44,948 nt of DNA, from positions 1 to 44,948 of the forward strand of contig NZ_SSYB01000009.1 of the NCBI RefSeq assembly GCF_004917075.1, read 5' to 3'. This document shows positions 9,238 through 17,764 of this stretch, piece after piece (the stretch's first letter is position 1; each line of letters opens with the position of its first letter). A program made the position numbers and the translations under genes. The DNA is from Geomonas edaphica (lineage in GTDB: Bacteria; Desulfobacterota; Desulfuromonadia; Geobacterales; Geobacteraceae). The notes beneath the pieces were generated by a model, which had not been told where the DNA came from, did not search any database, and worked only from the letters and a program-made list of their open reading frames with translations.

Positions 9238-10170
9238 CTACCGATCCAGGATGAACTCGGTGGCCCCTCCTCCGCGGAACTGGGCACTCCCCAGGTACTC
9301 GCCACTCCAGTAGAGTGAGGCTTCGCCCGGAGGGAGGCCGGACTCTACTGCGGCGAAAGTGAAGCGTGCCGGAAGCCTGTCCCCGGTGGCGGCGATGACG
9401 GCTAGCGGGTAACGGGCGAGGACCGGGAAATCGCCCCGCACCGTTTCCGCGCTCATCGGTTGCGCCGCGCTGCCGCGCGACACGAAGCACTGCGCCCCCT
9501 TATCGCGCGGCGGAAGCTTCGCGTGCAGCAAAAGCTCGCCGCGCCCCTCACCGGAGAGGCGAAGGTCGTAGCTCGGAGTCCAGCGCTCATCGCGCATCAG
9601 GTAGGAGACCCGCGCCCTGCTCCCGGTCACCCAGATGCGCGCCGAGGCCACCCCCTTGCCGGCGCTCGCGATCTCCCGCTCCACGGCGTCGAGGGCCGAG
9701 CGGCATTTGCGCTTACTGCGCAATACCGCCTCCATCTGGCTCAAAGCGAAGTCGGTCCCCTGCTGCAGGGCGGCGACCGGATCGGGGTTCGCCTTGGTCC
9801 TGCGCGGCGCCTTGCCGCTTTGCGACTTGGCCGCTGCGCTGAAGATCTCCTCGCGCCGGTCAAGCGCGGCCATCCGGTCGAGCAGTTCACCCCGGCGTTC
9901 CTTGAGCCGCGCCAGTTTGCCGGAACGGCGCCGGTCCTGTTCGGCCGGCACCAGCTCTACCCGCAGCACAGACCCGCCGGGGGCCTTCACCCTGAGCGAG
10001 CCGGGAGCAAAGCTCTCTGGAAGCGGCAGCTCCGCGTAGCCGCCGGGGGCACCCACTTCCTGCTCCACCCGGGCTCCGTCGGTGAAGTAAGTGACACTCT
10101 TCGTCCCGGCGTACGCCTGCCGGCAGAGCAGGAACGAAAGAAGGAGTACGGCGAGCGGGAGAAGGCGCAT
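9238..10170 (-). CDS. secreted DUF4139/DUF4140-type (mucoidy inhibitor A-like) protein
   Basis: 310 residues. A signal peptide (MRLLPLAVLLLSFLLC... with AYA before the cleavage site, about residues 1-21) directs export. The N-terminal part (SVTYFTDGARVEQEV, then LPESFAPGSLRV) resembles the DUF4140 head of the mucoidy inhibitor family. A basic coiled-coil-like region covers about 80-165. The part after SYLMRDERWTPSYDLRL resembles the start of DUF4139. It is shorter than the roughly 550-residue full-length family members, so it may be a compact version. Function is unknown; an envelope role is a guess. AGGTG precedes the ATG. It lies 84 nt downstream of the FKBP gene in the same direction. Confidence 0.65.
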   Translation of the reverse strand: MRLLPLAVLLLSFLLCRQAYAGTKSVTYFTDGARVEQEVGAPGGYAELPLPESFAPGSLRVKAPGGSVLRVELVPAEQDRRRSGKLARLKERRGELLDRMAALDRREEIFSAAAKSQSGKAPRRTKANPDPVAALQQGTDFALSQMEAVLRSKRKCRSALDAVEREIASAGKGVASARIWVTGSRARVSYLMRDERWTPSYDLRLSGEGRGELLLHAKLPPRDKGAQCFVSRGSAAQPMSAETVRGDFPVLARYPLAVIAATGDRLPARFTFAAVESGLPPGEASLYWSGEYLGSAQFRGGGATEFILDR

Positions 10171-10254
10171 GCGGCACCTCGCTGACGGCTTGGGATTAAA
10201 AGACAGAGGACAACTTTACAGTCCCCATCGAGCCATTGCAAGGAGCCGCGCCGC

Positions 10255-10725
10255 TTACTTCTCTACATCCAGGAGCTCCACTTCAAAGACCAGGGTCGCG
10301 TTGGGGGGTATCACCCCGCCTGCGCCGTTCGCTCCGTAGCCAAGCTGCGGCGGGACGACGAGCTTCCTCTTGCCGCCGACCTTCATGGACATCACCCCTT
10401 CGTCCCACCCAGGGATCACCTCGCCCGCGCCGATCCGGAAGACGAAGGGCTGGCCGCGGTCGAGCGAGCTGTCGAACTTGGTGCCGTTCTCAAGCGTACC
10501 GGTGTAATGGACGGTGACGCTCTTGCCCGAGGTGGGCGACGCGCCGGTCCCGACCACGAGATCGGTGTAGGAAAGGCCGGAAGCGGTGGTCACCGCACCG
10601 GCTGCACTTTTCTTTTCTGTCTTTTCGGCTGCCGCCGGCTTGGTCGGTTCCTTCTGGGAGCAAGCGGGTATGGCCACCGCCGCCATGAGCAGCAGCAGCA
10701 CGAGGAACTTCTCAACGTTACGCAT
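10255..10725 (-). CDS. FKBP-type peptidyl-prolyl cis-trans isomerase lipoprotein
   Basis: A 156-residue lipoprotein with a signal peptide ending in the lipobox AIPAC (C22), a Lys/Ala/Glu-rich linker (about 25-45), then one FKBP domain (about 50-156). Its hallmarks are [38 protein letters not shown] and [11 protein letters not shown]. It probably helps fold exported proteins at the membrane. I chose the ATG at 10725 because GGAGGAGAT lies 2-9 nt upstream; a TTG one codon earlier is also possible. It is 31 nt after the DUF1015 gene, so the two are probably co-transcribed. Confidence 0.92.
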   Translation of the reverse strand: MRNVEKFLVLLLLMAAVAIPACSQKEPTKPAAAEKTEKKSAAGAVTTASGLSYTDLVVGTGASPTSGKSVTVHYTGTLENGTKFDSSLDRGQPFVFRIGAGEVIPGWDEGVMSMKVGGKRKLVVPPQLGYGANGAGGVIPPNATLVFEVELLDVEK

Positions 10726-10756
10726 CAATCTCCTCCGTCAGGTGTGATTAATCGTT

Positions 10757-11998
10757 TTAATCCAGCAGGTGGACAAAGAGTCCGCTTCTGAGCTTCGGTT
10801 CGAACCAGGTCGACTTCGGCGGCATGATCTTGTCCTCGTCCGCGAGCGACATGAGCTCCTCGATTGAGGTCGGGAACAGGGAGAAAGCGACCATGTACTC
10901 GCCGGAGTTTACCACCCGCTCCAGCTCCTCAACGCCGCGGATCCCGCCCACGAAGTGGATGCGCTGGTCGGTGCGCGGGTTGCGCACGCCCAAAACCGGG
11001 CTCAAGAGGTTGTCCTGCAGGATGGATACGTCCATGGAGGCAACGGGATCGTTTTCCGGGAAAGAGTCCTCGCGCGGGACAAGCACGTACCATTTCCCCC
11101 CCAGGTACATGCCGAACTGGTGCCGCTCGCCGGGCTGCACCGCGCCGGAGACCGGCGTCGCCTCGAAGCGCTCGCCGACGCGCGCCATGAACTCGGCGAA
11201 GCTGCGGCCGTTCAGGTCCTTCACCACCCGGTTGTAGGGCATGATGGTCATCTCGTTGTCCGGGAAGATGACGGTGAGGAAGAAGTTGTACTCCTCGCTG
11301 CCGGTGTGGTTCTGGTTGGCGTCCTTTCTCAGGTCGCGCACCCGGCTCGCCGCGGCGCTGCGGTGGTGGCCGTCGGCGACGTAGAGGGTCGGGATCGCGG
11401 CGAAGCTTGCGGTCAGGGAGTCGATGAGCGCCTGGTCCGCGATGTCCCACAGGGTGTGGGAGACGCCGTCGTCGGTGGTGAAGTCGTAAAGCGGCTCACC
11501 CTTGGTCACCTGGTCGATGGTCGCGGTGATGGCCGGGGCGTTGCGGTAGGTGTAGAAGACCGGCTCGTCGTTCGCGTTCAGCGCGTCGATATGCTTTACG
11601 CGGTCCTCCTCCTTGTCCGCCCTGGTCAGCTCGTGCTTCTTGATGGTGCCGCTTTGGTAGTCGTCGACCCCGGCGCAGACCACGAGGCCGGTCTGGGTGA
11701 TGTTGCCCATCTTCTGGCGGTACACGTAGTAGCGCTCGGTGTCGTCCTGCAGCAGCACCCCTTCTTTCATGAACTTTGCGAGGTTCTCGCGTCCCTGCAC
11801 GTAGACCGGGTCGGAGTGCACGTCGATACCTTCCGGGAGATCGATCTCCGGGCGGGAGATGTGCAGAAAGCTCGCCGGATTGCCGGCTGCCATCGCCATG
11901 GCCTCCTGCGTGTTCATCACGTCATAGGGAAGAGCGGCGACCTTCTCCGCCAGATCCTTCTTGGGTCGCACCGCCTTGAACGGCTTGATAAATGCCAT
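10757..11998 (-). CDS. DUF1015 family protein
   Basis: A 413-residue cytoplasmic protein of the DUF1015 family, recognisable by MAFIKPFKAVRPKKDLAEKVAALPYDVM at the N-terminus (residues 1-28), NPASFLHISRPEIDLP, and the conserved ADGHHRSAAASRVR motif near the middle. No biochemical function is firmly established for most members; a link to serine/phosphoserine metabolism has been suggested from gene neighbourhoods elsewhere, but nothing here supports it. The ATG follows AGGAG. A 49-bp array of 7-bp repeats lies just upstream. Confidence 0.88.
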   Translation of the reverse strand: MAFIKPFKAVRPKKDLAEKVAALPYDVMNTQEAMAMAAGNPASFLHISRPEIDLPEGIDVHSDPVYVQGRENLAKFMKEGVLLQDDTERYYVYRQKMGNITQTGLVVCAGVDDYQSGTIKKHELTRADKEEDRVKHIDALNANDEPVFYTYRNAPAITATIDQVTKGEPLYDFTTDDGVSHTLWDIADQALIDSLTASFAAIPTLYVADGHHRSAAASRVRDLRKDANQNHTGSEEYNFFLTVIFPDNEMTIMPYNRVVKDLNGRSFAEFMARVGERFEATPVSGAVQPGERHQFGMYLGGKWYVLVPREDSFPENDPVASMDVSILQDNLLSPVLGVRNPRTDQRIHFVGGIRGVEELERVVNSGEYMVAFSLFPTSIEELMSLADEDKIMPPKSTWFEPKLRSGLFVHLLD

Positions 11999-12016
11999 AA
12001 CTGCTCCTGTCTTTTA

Positions 12017-12065
12017 ATTCTCGTTCTACAATCTATGTTCTAGGTTCTATGTTCTACGTTCTAGG
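12017..12065. repeat. seven tandem 7-bp units
   Basis: Seven consecutive 7-mers fit the pattern TTCTANG (ATTCTCG, TTCTACA, ATCTATG, TTCTAGG, TTCTATG, TTCTACG, TTCTAGG). The array lies in the 117-nt gap between the NlpC/P60 gene and DUF1015, upstream of the DUF1015 ribosome site. The role is unknown. Confidence 0.85.
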
Positions 12066-12115
12066 TTGTCTCTGTTTCAGGTACCGCACTCTCATAGGCT
12101 TGAAACGGCGTCGGC

Positions 12116-12922
12116 TTAAAAGTATCGCTTCGCGCCGACGAACCTCTTCTGAAAGTAGGATTCGTCCATGGAGCTCACCTTGATGTCGTCGCCGCGACGC
12201 GGGGCGTGCACGAAACGGCCGTTGCCGACGAAGATGCCGACGTGGTTGATCTCGTCCGGGGAGCCCCCGAAGAAAACCAGGTCGCCGTCCTTCAACTCCT
12301 CGCGCCCGACGGCGTCACCCACCCGGTACTGCTCGCGCGAGGTGCGCGGGATGTTGACGCCGCACAGGTTGTAGACGGCGCGCACGAAGCCGCTGCAGTC
12401 CATGCCGTCCACCACGGTGTCCCCGCCCCAACGGTACGGGATACCGACGAAACGCTCGGCGGTCCGGGCGGCGATCCCGCCCATGTCGCTGCGGTCGCGC
12501 TTCACCGGCTCTTCCTTCTTCTTCGCGGGCTTCGCCGGCTTTGTGATCGAGGGGGCCGGCGCCTTCTCGATCACGGTCTCGCGCAGCGCGGCACTGCGCT
12601 CGGGCTGCGGCGCGGCGATGAAGTAGGAGCCGATGGTCCTCTCCTTCACGAGCTTCTGCGCCGCCTTGCGCGCATCGTCGCGGCGGGGGAAGTCCCCGAA
12701 GCGGACGGCATAGATACCGTTCTCCCTTTTGAAGTAGAACGCCTCGATACCTTGTTGTTGGAGTTTTTGGGTCAGCCGCTCGGCGTTTTTCACGTCGGAG
12801 AAGGCCCCTACCTGGATGGCGAAGCCAACGCTCGTGAGCCCCGCGCGCTGGGCGGCGCAGCCGGTGGCCGCGGGGGCCAGCAGCAATAGATATATGACTA
12901 AAAGTCTTACCGTCTTAAGCAT
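12116..12922 (-). CDS. SPOR-NlpC/P60 cell-wall hydrolase lipoprotein
   Basis: A 268-residue lipoprotein (lipobox ending at C22 in PAATGC). It has a SPOR-like domain (about 33-102, GFAIQVGAFSDVKNAERL) that binds denuded peptidoglycan, a Lys/Pro linker (about 118-142), and an NlpC/P60 peptidase domain (about 148-268). The catalytic residues are C176 in GMDCSGFV, H227 in INHVGIF and H239 in FVHAP. It likely cleaves peptidoglycan stem peptides during division or growth. The ATG at 12922 follows AAGGA at 7 nt; a TTG one codon earlier is an alternative. It is 41 nt downstream of prfB and is the last gene of the pgpH-to-nlpC run. Confidence 0.92.
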   Translation of the reverse strand: MLKTVRLLVIYLLLLAPAATGCAAQRAGLTSVGFAIQVGAFSDVKNAERLTQKLQQQGIEAFYFKRENGIYAVRFGDFPRRDDARKAAQKLVKERTIGSYFIAAPQPERSAALRETVIEKAPAPSITKPAKPAKKKEEPVKRDRSDMGGIAARTAERFVGIPYRWGGDTVVDGMDCSGFVRAVYNLCGVNIPRTSREQYRVGDAVGREELKDGDLVFFGGSPDEINHVGIFVGNGRFVHAPRRGDDIKVSSMDESYFQKRFVGAKRYF

Positions 12923-12963
12923 CAATAGTTCCTTGTCAGGGCTCTCGCCCCGAAAACCCGCCT

Positions 12964-14080
12964 CTAGATGTCGCTCGTCTCGCGGCGCACGCCCATGAGG
13001 TAGGGGACCACGAAGTCGTCCAGGGCGCCGTCCAGCACGTTGTCTGGGTTGCCGCTCTCGACGCCGGTGCGCAGGTCCTTCACCATCTTGTAGGGATGCA
13101 GCACGTAGGAGCGGATCTGGCTCCCCCAGCCGATTTCCTTCTTCTCTCCGGCGATATCGGCTGCCTTGGCCTCGCGCTCCCTGAGCTCCATCTCGTAGAG
13201 CTTGGAGCGAAGCACCTTCATCGCGGTCGCCTTGTTCATGTGCTGGCTCCGCTCGCTCTGGCAGGCCACCACCGTGCCGGTGGGGAGGTGGGTGATCCTA
13301 ATCGCGGAGTCGGTGGTGTTGACGTGCTGACCGCCGGCCCCTGAGGAGCGGTAGGTGTCGATCCTCAGGTCGCTCTCCGATATCTTGATGTCGATGTCGT
13401 CTTCTTCGATGATAGGGAACACGAACACGGAGGCGAACGATGTGTGACGCCGGGCGGAGCTGTCAAAGGGCGAGATGCGCACCAGGCGGTGGATCCCCGC
13501 CTCCGCCTTCAGGTACCCGTAGGCGAACTCGCCGGTCGCCGCGAAGGTGACCCCCTTGACCCCGGCCCCATCCCCTTCCTGGTAGTCGGTGATCTCGGTC
13601 TTCCACCCCTTCTTCTCGCAGTAACGCAGGTACATGCGCAGAAGCATCTCGGCCCAGTCCTGCGACTCCGTCCCGCCTGCACCGGAGTTAATGGAAACGA
13701 AGGCGCCCGAGGCGTCGTGCGGCCCAGAGAGCATGCGACGGAATTCCGCCTGGCTCACCCCGGTCTCCAGTTGCGCGTTCATGGCGCGCACCTCGGCAAG
13801 GGTCGCCTCGTCCTCTTCCTCGCTCCCCAGTTCGATCAGTTCCTTGATATCGCCGGCCTGCCGCTCGAGCGATTCCCAGGTGGTAACGTCCTTCTCCATG
13901 GCCATCCTGGCCTTGAGGATCTTCTGGGCATTCTCGGCGTCGTTCCAAAAATCGGGGCGGGCGGTCACCTCCTCGAGTTCCTGCATCCGCTCCCTCTTGT
14001 CATCTACGTCAAAGAGACCCCCGGAGGTTGTTGATGCGCTCCACGAGCTCTTCTATCTTGGCTATTTCTTCTCTAAACAT
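12964..14080 (-). CDS. prfB: peptide chain release factor 2, with programmed +1 frameshift
   Basis: RF2 terminates translation at UGA and UAA. Translation starts at the ATG at 14080 and runs 23 codons to an in-frame TGA (14011-14009) within CGG GGG TCT CTT TGA C. This matches the classic RF2 autoregulatory site: an SD-like GGGGG, then the CUU UGA C slippery stop. A +1 shift (dropping T14011) continues with GAC at 14010-14008 and gives a 371-residue protein, the normal RF2 length. The stop-recognition tripeptide SPF (VRISPFDSSARRHTSF) and the catalytic GGQ (SSGAGGQHVNT) are both present. It is 56 nt after lnt. Confidence 0.95.
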
Positions 14081-14136
14081 CGGTACGGCTCCTCATGTCG
14101 CATCGCCTTCTGGCGATATAGGTTGTTGTCAAAAAA

Positions 14137-15678
14137 TCAGGCCCGTCCTCTACGACGGTAGCAGGCGACCGCCATCCCCGCGCTCCCGGAGAGACAGAGC
14201 AGCGCGAAAAGATCGCCGAAACGGGTGTAGAAGGTCCCCCGCGCGCCGGTGCGGATCTCCCCGGCCAGGGTTCCCTCCTGGAACAGCGGCGTCACCCCAC
14301 GGATGTGCCCCTTGCTGTCGATCACCGCGCTGATCCCGGTGTTGGCGGCACGCACCAAGGGTACCCGGTTCTCCACGGCCCGGAACACGGTCATGGAGAG
14401 ATGCTGGTACGGTGCCGAAGTGCGCCCGAACCAGGCATCGTTGGTGATGTTCACCAGGAGCCCGCCACCCTGCTCGACATAGGCACGGGCGATTTCGGGG
14501 AAAATCCCCTCGAAGCAGACCAGCACGCCGAGCTTTCCCGCGGAAGAGGCGAGCACCTGGGCACTTTTGCCCGGAGAGAAATCGCCGATCCCGGTAACCA
14601 GCTTGTTCACAAACGGCAAAAGCGGAGCAAGTGGCACGTACTCGCCGAAGGGGACCAGGTGAAGCTTGTCGCTTCGTCCGGCCACGACACCCTGTTCGGT
14701 GACAAGAAAGGCGCTGTTCAGATAGCGCACCTTCCCCCCCTCCTCTTCAAAGGCGGGGCTTCCCACCACGATAGGGCTCTTCAGTTCCCTGGCGAGTTTC
14801 TTGAGCCGCTCCGCGTAGGCGGGCTCCTGCTGCAGGAAAAACGGCAGGGCGCTCTCGGGCCAGACCACGAGCGTCCCGGGTTCGCGGCACCCCTCGCGGG
14901 TCAGCCGCTCGTAGGTCTTCACGGTGGCGTCCTGCCAGGCCGGGGACCACTTGACGTCCTGCGGGATGTTCCCCTGCACCATGAGCACCCGCTGCGTCAC
15001 ACCTTTATCGGCACGGGTGAGCCGGGCGACGCCGTACACCATGGTGGCGGCAAGCAGCAGCACCAGCATGATGAGCGCGCGCACCGGGTAGGGCTTTTTG
15101 TGCCGCATGGAAACCCAGATCCGGTAAAAGACCACGTTGGCGAAGGCGACCAGGAAGCTCACCCCGTACACGCCGGTCAGGTCGCTGATCTGGATGAGCG
15201 GCAGGGTGCGGTATTGCGAGTACCCGAGGTTCGCCCACGGAAAACCGGTGAACGCATAGGAGCGGACCGCCTCCCCCGCAACCCACAGAAGCGGAAAGGA
15301 GCAAAGAAGCGGGATGCCGTTCTCCTCGCAGCGCCGCACCATCCACATGACCGCAGCCGGGTAGAGCGCAAGGTAGCCTGCGAGCAGGAGAAAGAGCGTG
15401 CCGCTCACGCTCCAGTGCAGCTTGCCGTACCCCATCATCACCACGTTCAGCCAGTACAGAAGGGCCGTGTAAGCGGCGCTGCCTGCGACGAACCCGAGCC
15501 GGAACCCGATCCTTTGGGAGACGCCGTCGACGGCGACAAACAGCGGCACGAAGGCGATCCACGCCAGCACCGAAATGCCGGGAAGCGGAAAGGAAACCGC
15601 GAACAGCGCACCCGAGCAAAGCGCCAACAGGTAGCGCCCCGCGGTCGTCGCGCCGGGGTTCACCGTAATGCCGGTCAC
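14137..15678 (-). CDS. lnt: apolipoprotein N-acyltransferase
   Basis: An inner-membrane enzyme that adds the third acyl chain to lipoproteins, needed for Lol-dependent sorting. 513 residues: about six N-terminal membrane segments (residues 15-220), then a nitrilase-like periplasmic domain with catalytic E275 ([10 protein letters not shown]), K338 ([14 protein letters not shown]) and C388 ([10 protein letters not shown]), and a final membrane segment near the C-terminus (about 490-508). The start is GTG at 15678, overlapping the corC stop (GTGA), with GAGGAG upstream. The corC-lnt pairing is the same as in enteric bacteria, and the window encodes several lipoproteins that are likely substrates. 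Confidence 0.95.
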   Translation of the reverse strand: MTGITVNPGATTAGRYLLALCSGALFAVSFPLPGISVLAWIAFVPLFVAVDGVSQRIGFRLGFVAGSAAYTALLYWLNVVMMGYGKLHWSVSGTLFLLLAGYLALYPAAVMWMVRRCEENGIPLLCSFPLLWVAGEAVRSYAFTGFPWANLGYSQYRTLPLIQISDLTGVYGVSFLVAFANVVFYRIWVSMRHKKPYPVRALIMLVLLLAATMVYGVARLTRADKGVTQRVLMVQGNIPQDVKWSPAWQDATVKTYERLTREGCREPGTLVVWPESALPFFLQQEPAYAERLKKLARELKSPIVVGSPAFEEEGGKVRYLNSAFLVTEQGVVAGRSDKLHLVPFGEYVPLAPLLPFVNKLVTGIGDFSPGKSAQVLASSAGKLGVLVCFEGIFPEIARAYVEQGGGLLVNITNDAWFGRTSAPYQHLSMTVFRAVENRVPLVRAANTGISAVIDSKGHIRGVTPLFQEGTLAGEIRTGARGTFYTRFGDLFALLCLSGSAGMAVACYRRRGRA

Positions 15679-16532
15679 GACTCCTCGGACTCCCGTTCCA
15701 GCTCTTCTTTACGGGCGATGTGCACCTTCGCGATGCGGCGTTCGTCCGCTTCGAGCACGGTGAGGATCAGGGTCTCGCTCTCGATCACCTCGCCCGCCAG
15801 CGGGATGCGGCCGGTCAGGTGGAAGATGAGCCCCCCCACCGTCTCGAAGTTGTCCTTCTCGATGGAGACGTGAAAGTGCTCCTCCACCTCCTCGATGGTG
15901 AGCCTGCCGTCGGCGACGATGGAGCCGTCTCCCTGCACCGAGAGGCGCTCGGTCTCCAGGTCGTACTCGTCCTGGATGTCCCCCACGATCTCCTCGAGCA
16001 GGTCCTCGATGGTGACGAGCCCCGCGGTGCCGCCGTACTCGTCGATGACCACCGCCATGTGGACGCGCCGCTTCTTGAAGTCGTGCAGCAGCTCCTCCAG
16101 GTTCTTGGTCTCAGGGACGAAGAAGGGGGCACGGATCAGCTTCCGCAGTTCGATGGCGTCGTCCGGCTCGCCCCAGTACCTCAGGAGGTCCTTCGCATAG
16201 ATGAGGCCGATGACGTTGTCGATGGTCCCTTCGTAGACCGGCAGGCGCGAATGACCGGAGGCGATGATCGATTTCAGCACCTCGCTCACCTCGTCCTGGA
16301 TGGAAACGCAGGACATCTCCATGCGCGGCAGCATGATCTCGCGCACCATCGAGTCACCCAGGGTGAGGATGGAGCGGATCATCGCGTTCTCCTCCTGGTT
16401 GATGACCCCTTCTTCCTCGCCGGCGTCCATGATCTCCTGGATCTCGACCCCGGTGACCCTCTTTTTGCCGTACAAGAGCCGGGTCAGGGATTCGATGAGC
16501 CCCTGCCCCTTGCGTCCATTACCCTCTTCCAA
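15675..16532 (-). CDS. corC: CorC/HlyC-type CBS-domain protein
   Basis: 285 residues: an N-terminal helical part (about 1-60), a CBS pair (about 65-185; [67 protein letters not shown] in overlapping stretches) and the CorC/HlyC C-terminal domain (about 200-280). There are no membrane segments, so this is the cytosolic CorC type linked to magnesium/cobalt efflux. The start is TTG at 16532, 8 nt after AAGGAG. The position between the ybeY/dgk genes and lnt is conserved in proteobacteria. The stop overlaps the lnt start, indicating coupling. Confidence 0.9.
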   Translation of the reverse strand: MEEGNGRKGQGLIESLTRLLYGKKRVTGVEIQEIMDAGEEEGVINQEENAMIRSILTLGDSMVREIMLPRMEMSCVSIQDEVSEVLKSIIASGHSRLPVYEGTIDNVIGLIYAKDLLRYWGEPDDAIELRKLIRAPFFVPETKNLEELLHDFKKRRVHMAVVIDEYGGTAGLVTIEDLLEEIVGDIQDEYDLETERLSVQGDGSIVADGRLTIEEVEEHFHVSIEKDNFETVGGLIFHLTGRIPLAGEVIESETLILTVLEADERRIAKVHIARKEELERESEES

Positions 16533-16574
16533 GGATGTTTCTCCTTACTGTTGCTGCGTTGTCGGTCAAGACTT

Positions 16575-17282
16575 TCACCCGAAGGCGCGGAACAGCAGAT
16601 GCACCGCCACGGTGATCGCCACCCCGACGAGCCCACCCGCCACGACTTCCTTAGGACGGTGGATCCTCAAAAGAAGACGCGAGTGGCTCACCATGGCGGC
16701 GAGGATGAAACAAAAAACCGCTATGAGCGGGTCCTGGGTGTGCAGCGCGACCGATGTGGCGATGCAAAAGCCGACCGCCGAGTGCCCGCTCACGCCCCCC
16801 CCCTCGAGCGGGGTCCCGGTGCCGCCGCGCGCCTTCATGATCACCACGACGATGAGCACGAGGACTACCGAAACCACCATCCCCGTCTCTGATTCGGTAC
16901 CGATCATCTCGAGCCCCGCTTTCTGCCAGGGGAGCACGTACCTGGCGAGCACCAGGTACCCCATGATGGCGGTGCCAAAGGCCGCCACGAGCACGGCGCC
17001 CGCGGCGACGTCTTTTGCGAGCTTTGCCAGCGGGTGGTAGTCGGGCGAAATCATGTCCACCACGATTTCGACCGCCGTGTTCATGAGTTCGGCGAAGAGG
17101 ACGAAGCTCACCGCCAGAGCGAGCAACATGAACTCCATGGAGGAGACCCGCAGCAAAAGGGCGGTGAAGAGCACGGCGAGCGCCGCCAGGAAGTGGTAGC
17201 GCATGTGCTTTTGCGTGCGCGTCGCGTGGAGGATCCCCTCGATCGCGCAGTTCACCGAGTCGATGAAGCGGGTCGGCTTCAT
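16575..17282 (-). CDS. diacylglycerol/undecaprenol kinase-PAP2 phosphatase fusion
   Basis: 235 residues with two membrane domains. Residues 1-115 are DgkA-like: FAELMNTAVEIVVD (63-76), then HPLAKLAKDVAAGAVLV (83-99). Residues 135-235 are PAP2-like with the three phosphatase motifs: KARGGTGTP (150-158), SGHS (165-168) and SRLLLRIHRPKE (201-212), where E replaces the usual final Asp. One protein therefore carries a lipid kinase and a lipid phosphatase acting on undecaprenyl or diacylglycerol substrates. It lies between ybeY (17 nt) and corC (42 nt). The ribosome site before the ATG is weak, so translation may be coupled to ybeY. Confidence 0.88.
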   Translation of the reverse strand: MKPTRFIDSVNCAIEGILHATRTQKHMRYHFLAALAVLFTALLLRVSSMEFMLLALAVSFVLFAELMNTAVEIVVDMISPDYHPLAKLAKDVAAGAVLVAAFGTAIMGYLVLARYVLPWQKAGLEMIGTESETGMVVSVVLVLIVVVIMKARGGTGTPLEGGGVSGHSAVGFCIATSVALHTQDPLIAVFCFILAAMVSHSRLLLRIHRPKEVVAGGLVGVAITVAVHLLFRAFG

Positions 17283-17299
17283 GCTACCGTTTTCCCAGG

Positions 17300-17764
17300 C
17301 TAGACAAGCCCTTCCTCGACGAGCAGGGCGAAGATCTCACGCTCTTTCGCCTCCATGCGCGCGGCCTCGGCCTCACCGCTTCTTTCGTGGTCGTATCCGG
17401 TGATGTGCAGGATGCCGTGCATAAGCAGGAAGTACAGGCGGCCCAGAAAAGTGTCGCCGGACTCCTCGGCCTCGCGCGCCGCGGTGTCAACGGAGATCAC
17501 CACGTCCCCCAGCACCTCCGGGTTGATGGCCCCGAACTCCCCTTCCTGCATGGCAAAGGAGATCACGTTGGTCGCCTTGTCACGCCCCAGGTACTCACGG
17601 TTCAGGACCCGGATGGCCCGGTCCCCGACGATGCTCACCGAGAGTTCCGCCTCAGGACATCCCAAGACGTCTAAGATCCTCTGTGCCACCCTTCGCAGGT
17701 CCTTCTTCACGACCGGCATCCGCCTTTGGCGGTTCGCTATCGATATCTTCTTGCTTCCTGGCAA
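17300..17764 (-). CDS. ybeY: rRNA maturation endoribonuclease YbeY
   Basis: A single-strand endoribonuclease for 16S 3'-end maturation and ribosome quality control. 154 residues with the metal site H116/H120/H126 (MHGILHITGYDHERSGE) and the N-terminal NRQRR (11-15) typical of the family. The start is TTG at 17764, 7 nt after AAGGAG. This places the first 113 nt inside the 3' end of pgpH in another frame. The NRQRR motif lies in the overlap, so the overlap is real and not a mis-set start. The pgpH-ybeY order is conserved in many bacteria. Confidence 0.94.
   Translation of the reverse strand: MPGSKKISIANRQRRMPVVKKDLRRVAQRILDVLGCPEAELSVSIVGDRAIRVLNREYLGRDKATNVISFAMQEGEFGAINPEVLGDVVISVDTAAREAEESGDTFLGRLYFLLMHGILHITGYDHERSGEAEAARMEAKEREIFALLVEEGLV

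Noticed and set aside
14305..15873. A 522-codon plus-strand open frame opposite lnt.
   Set aside because: It is a shadow of lnt, rich in His, Arg and Gly without domain features and without a ribosome site.
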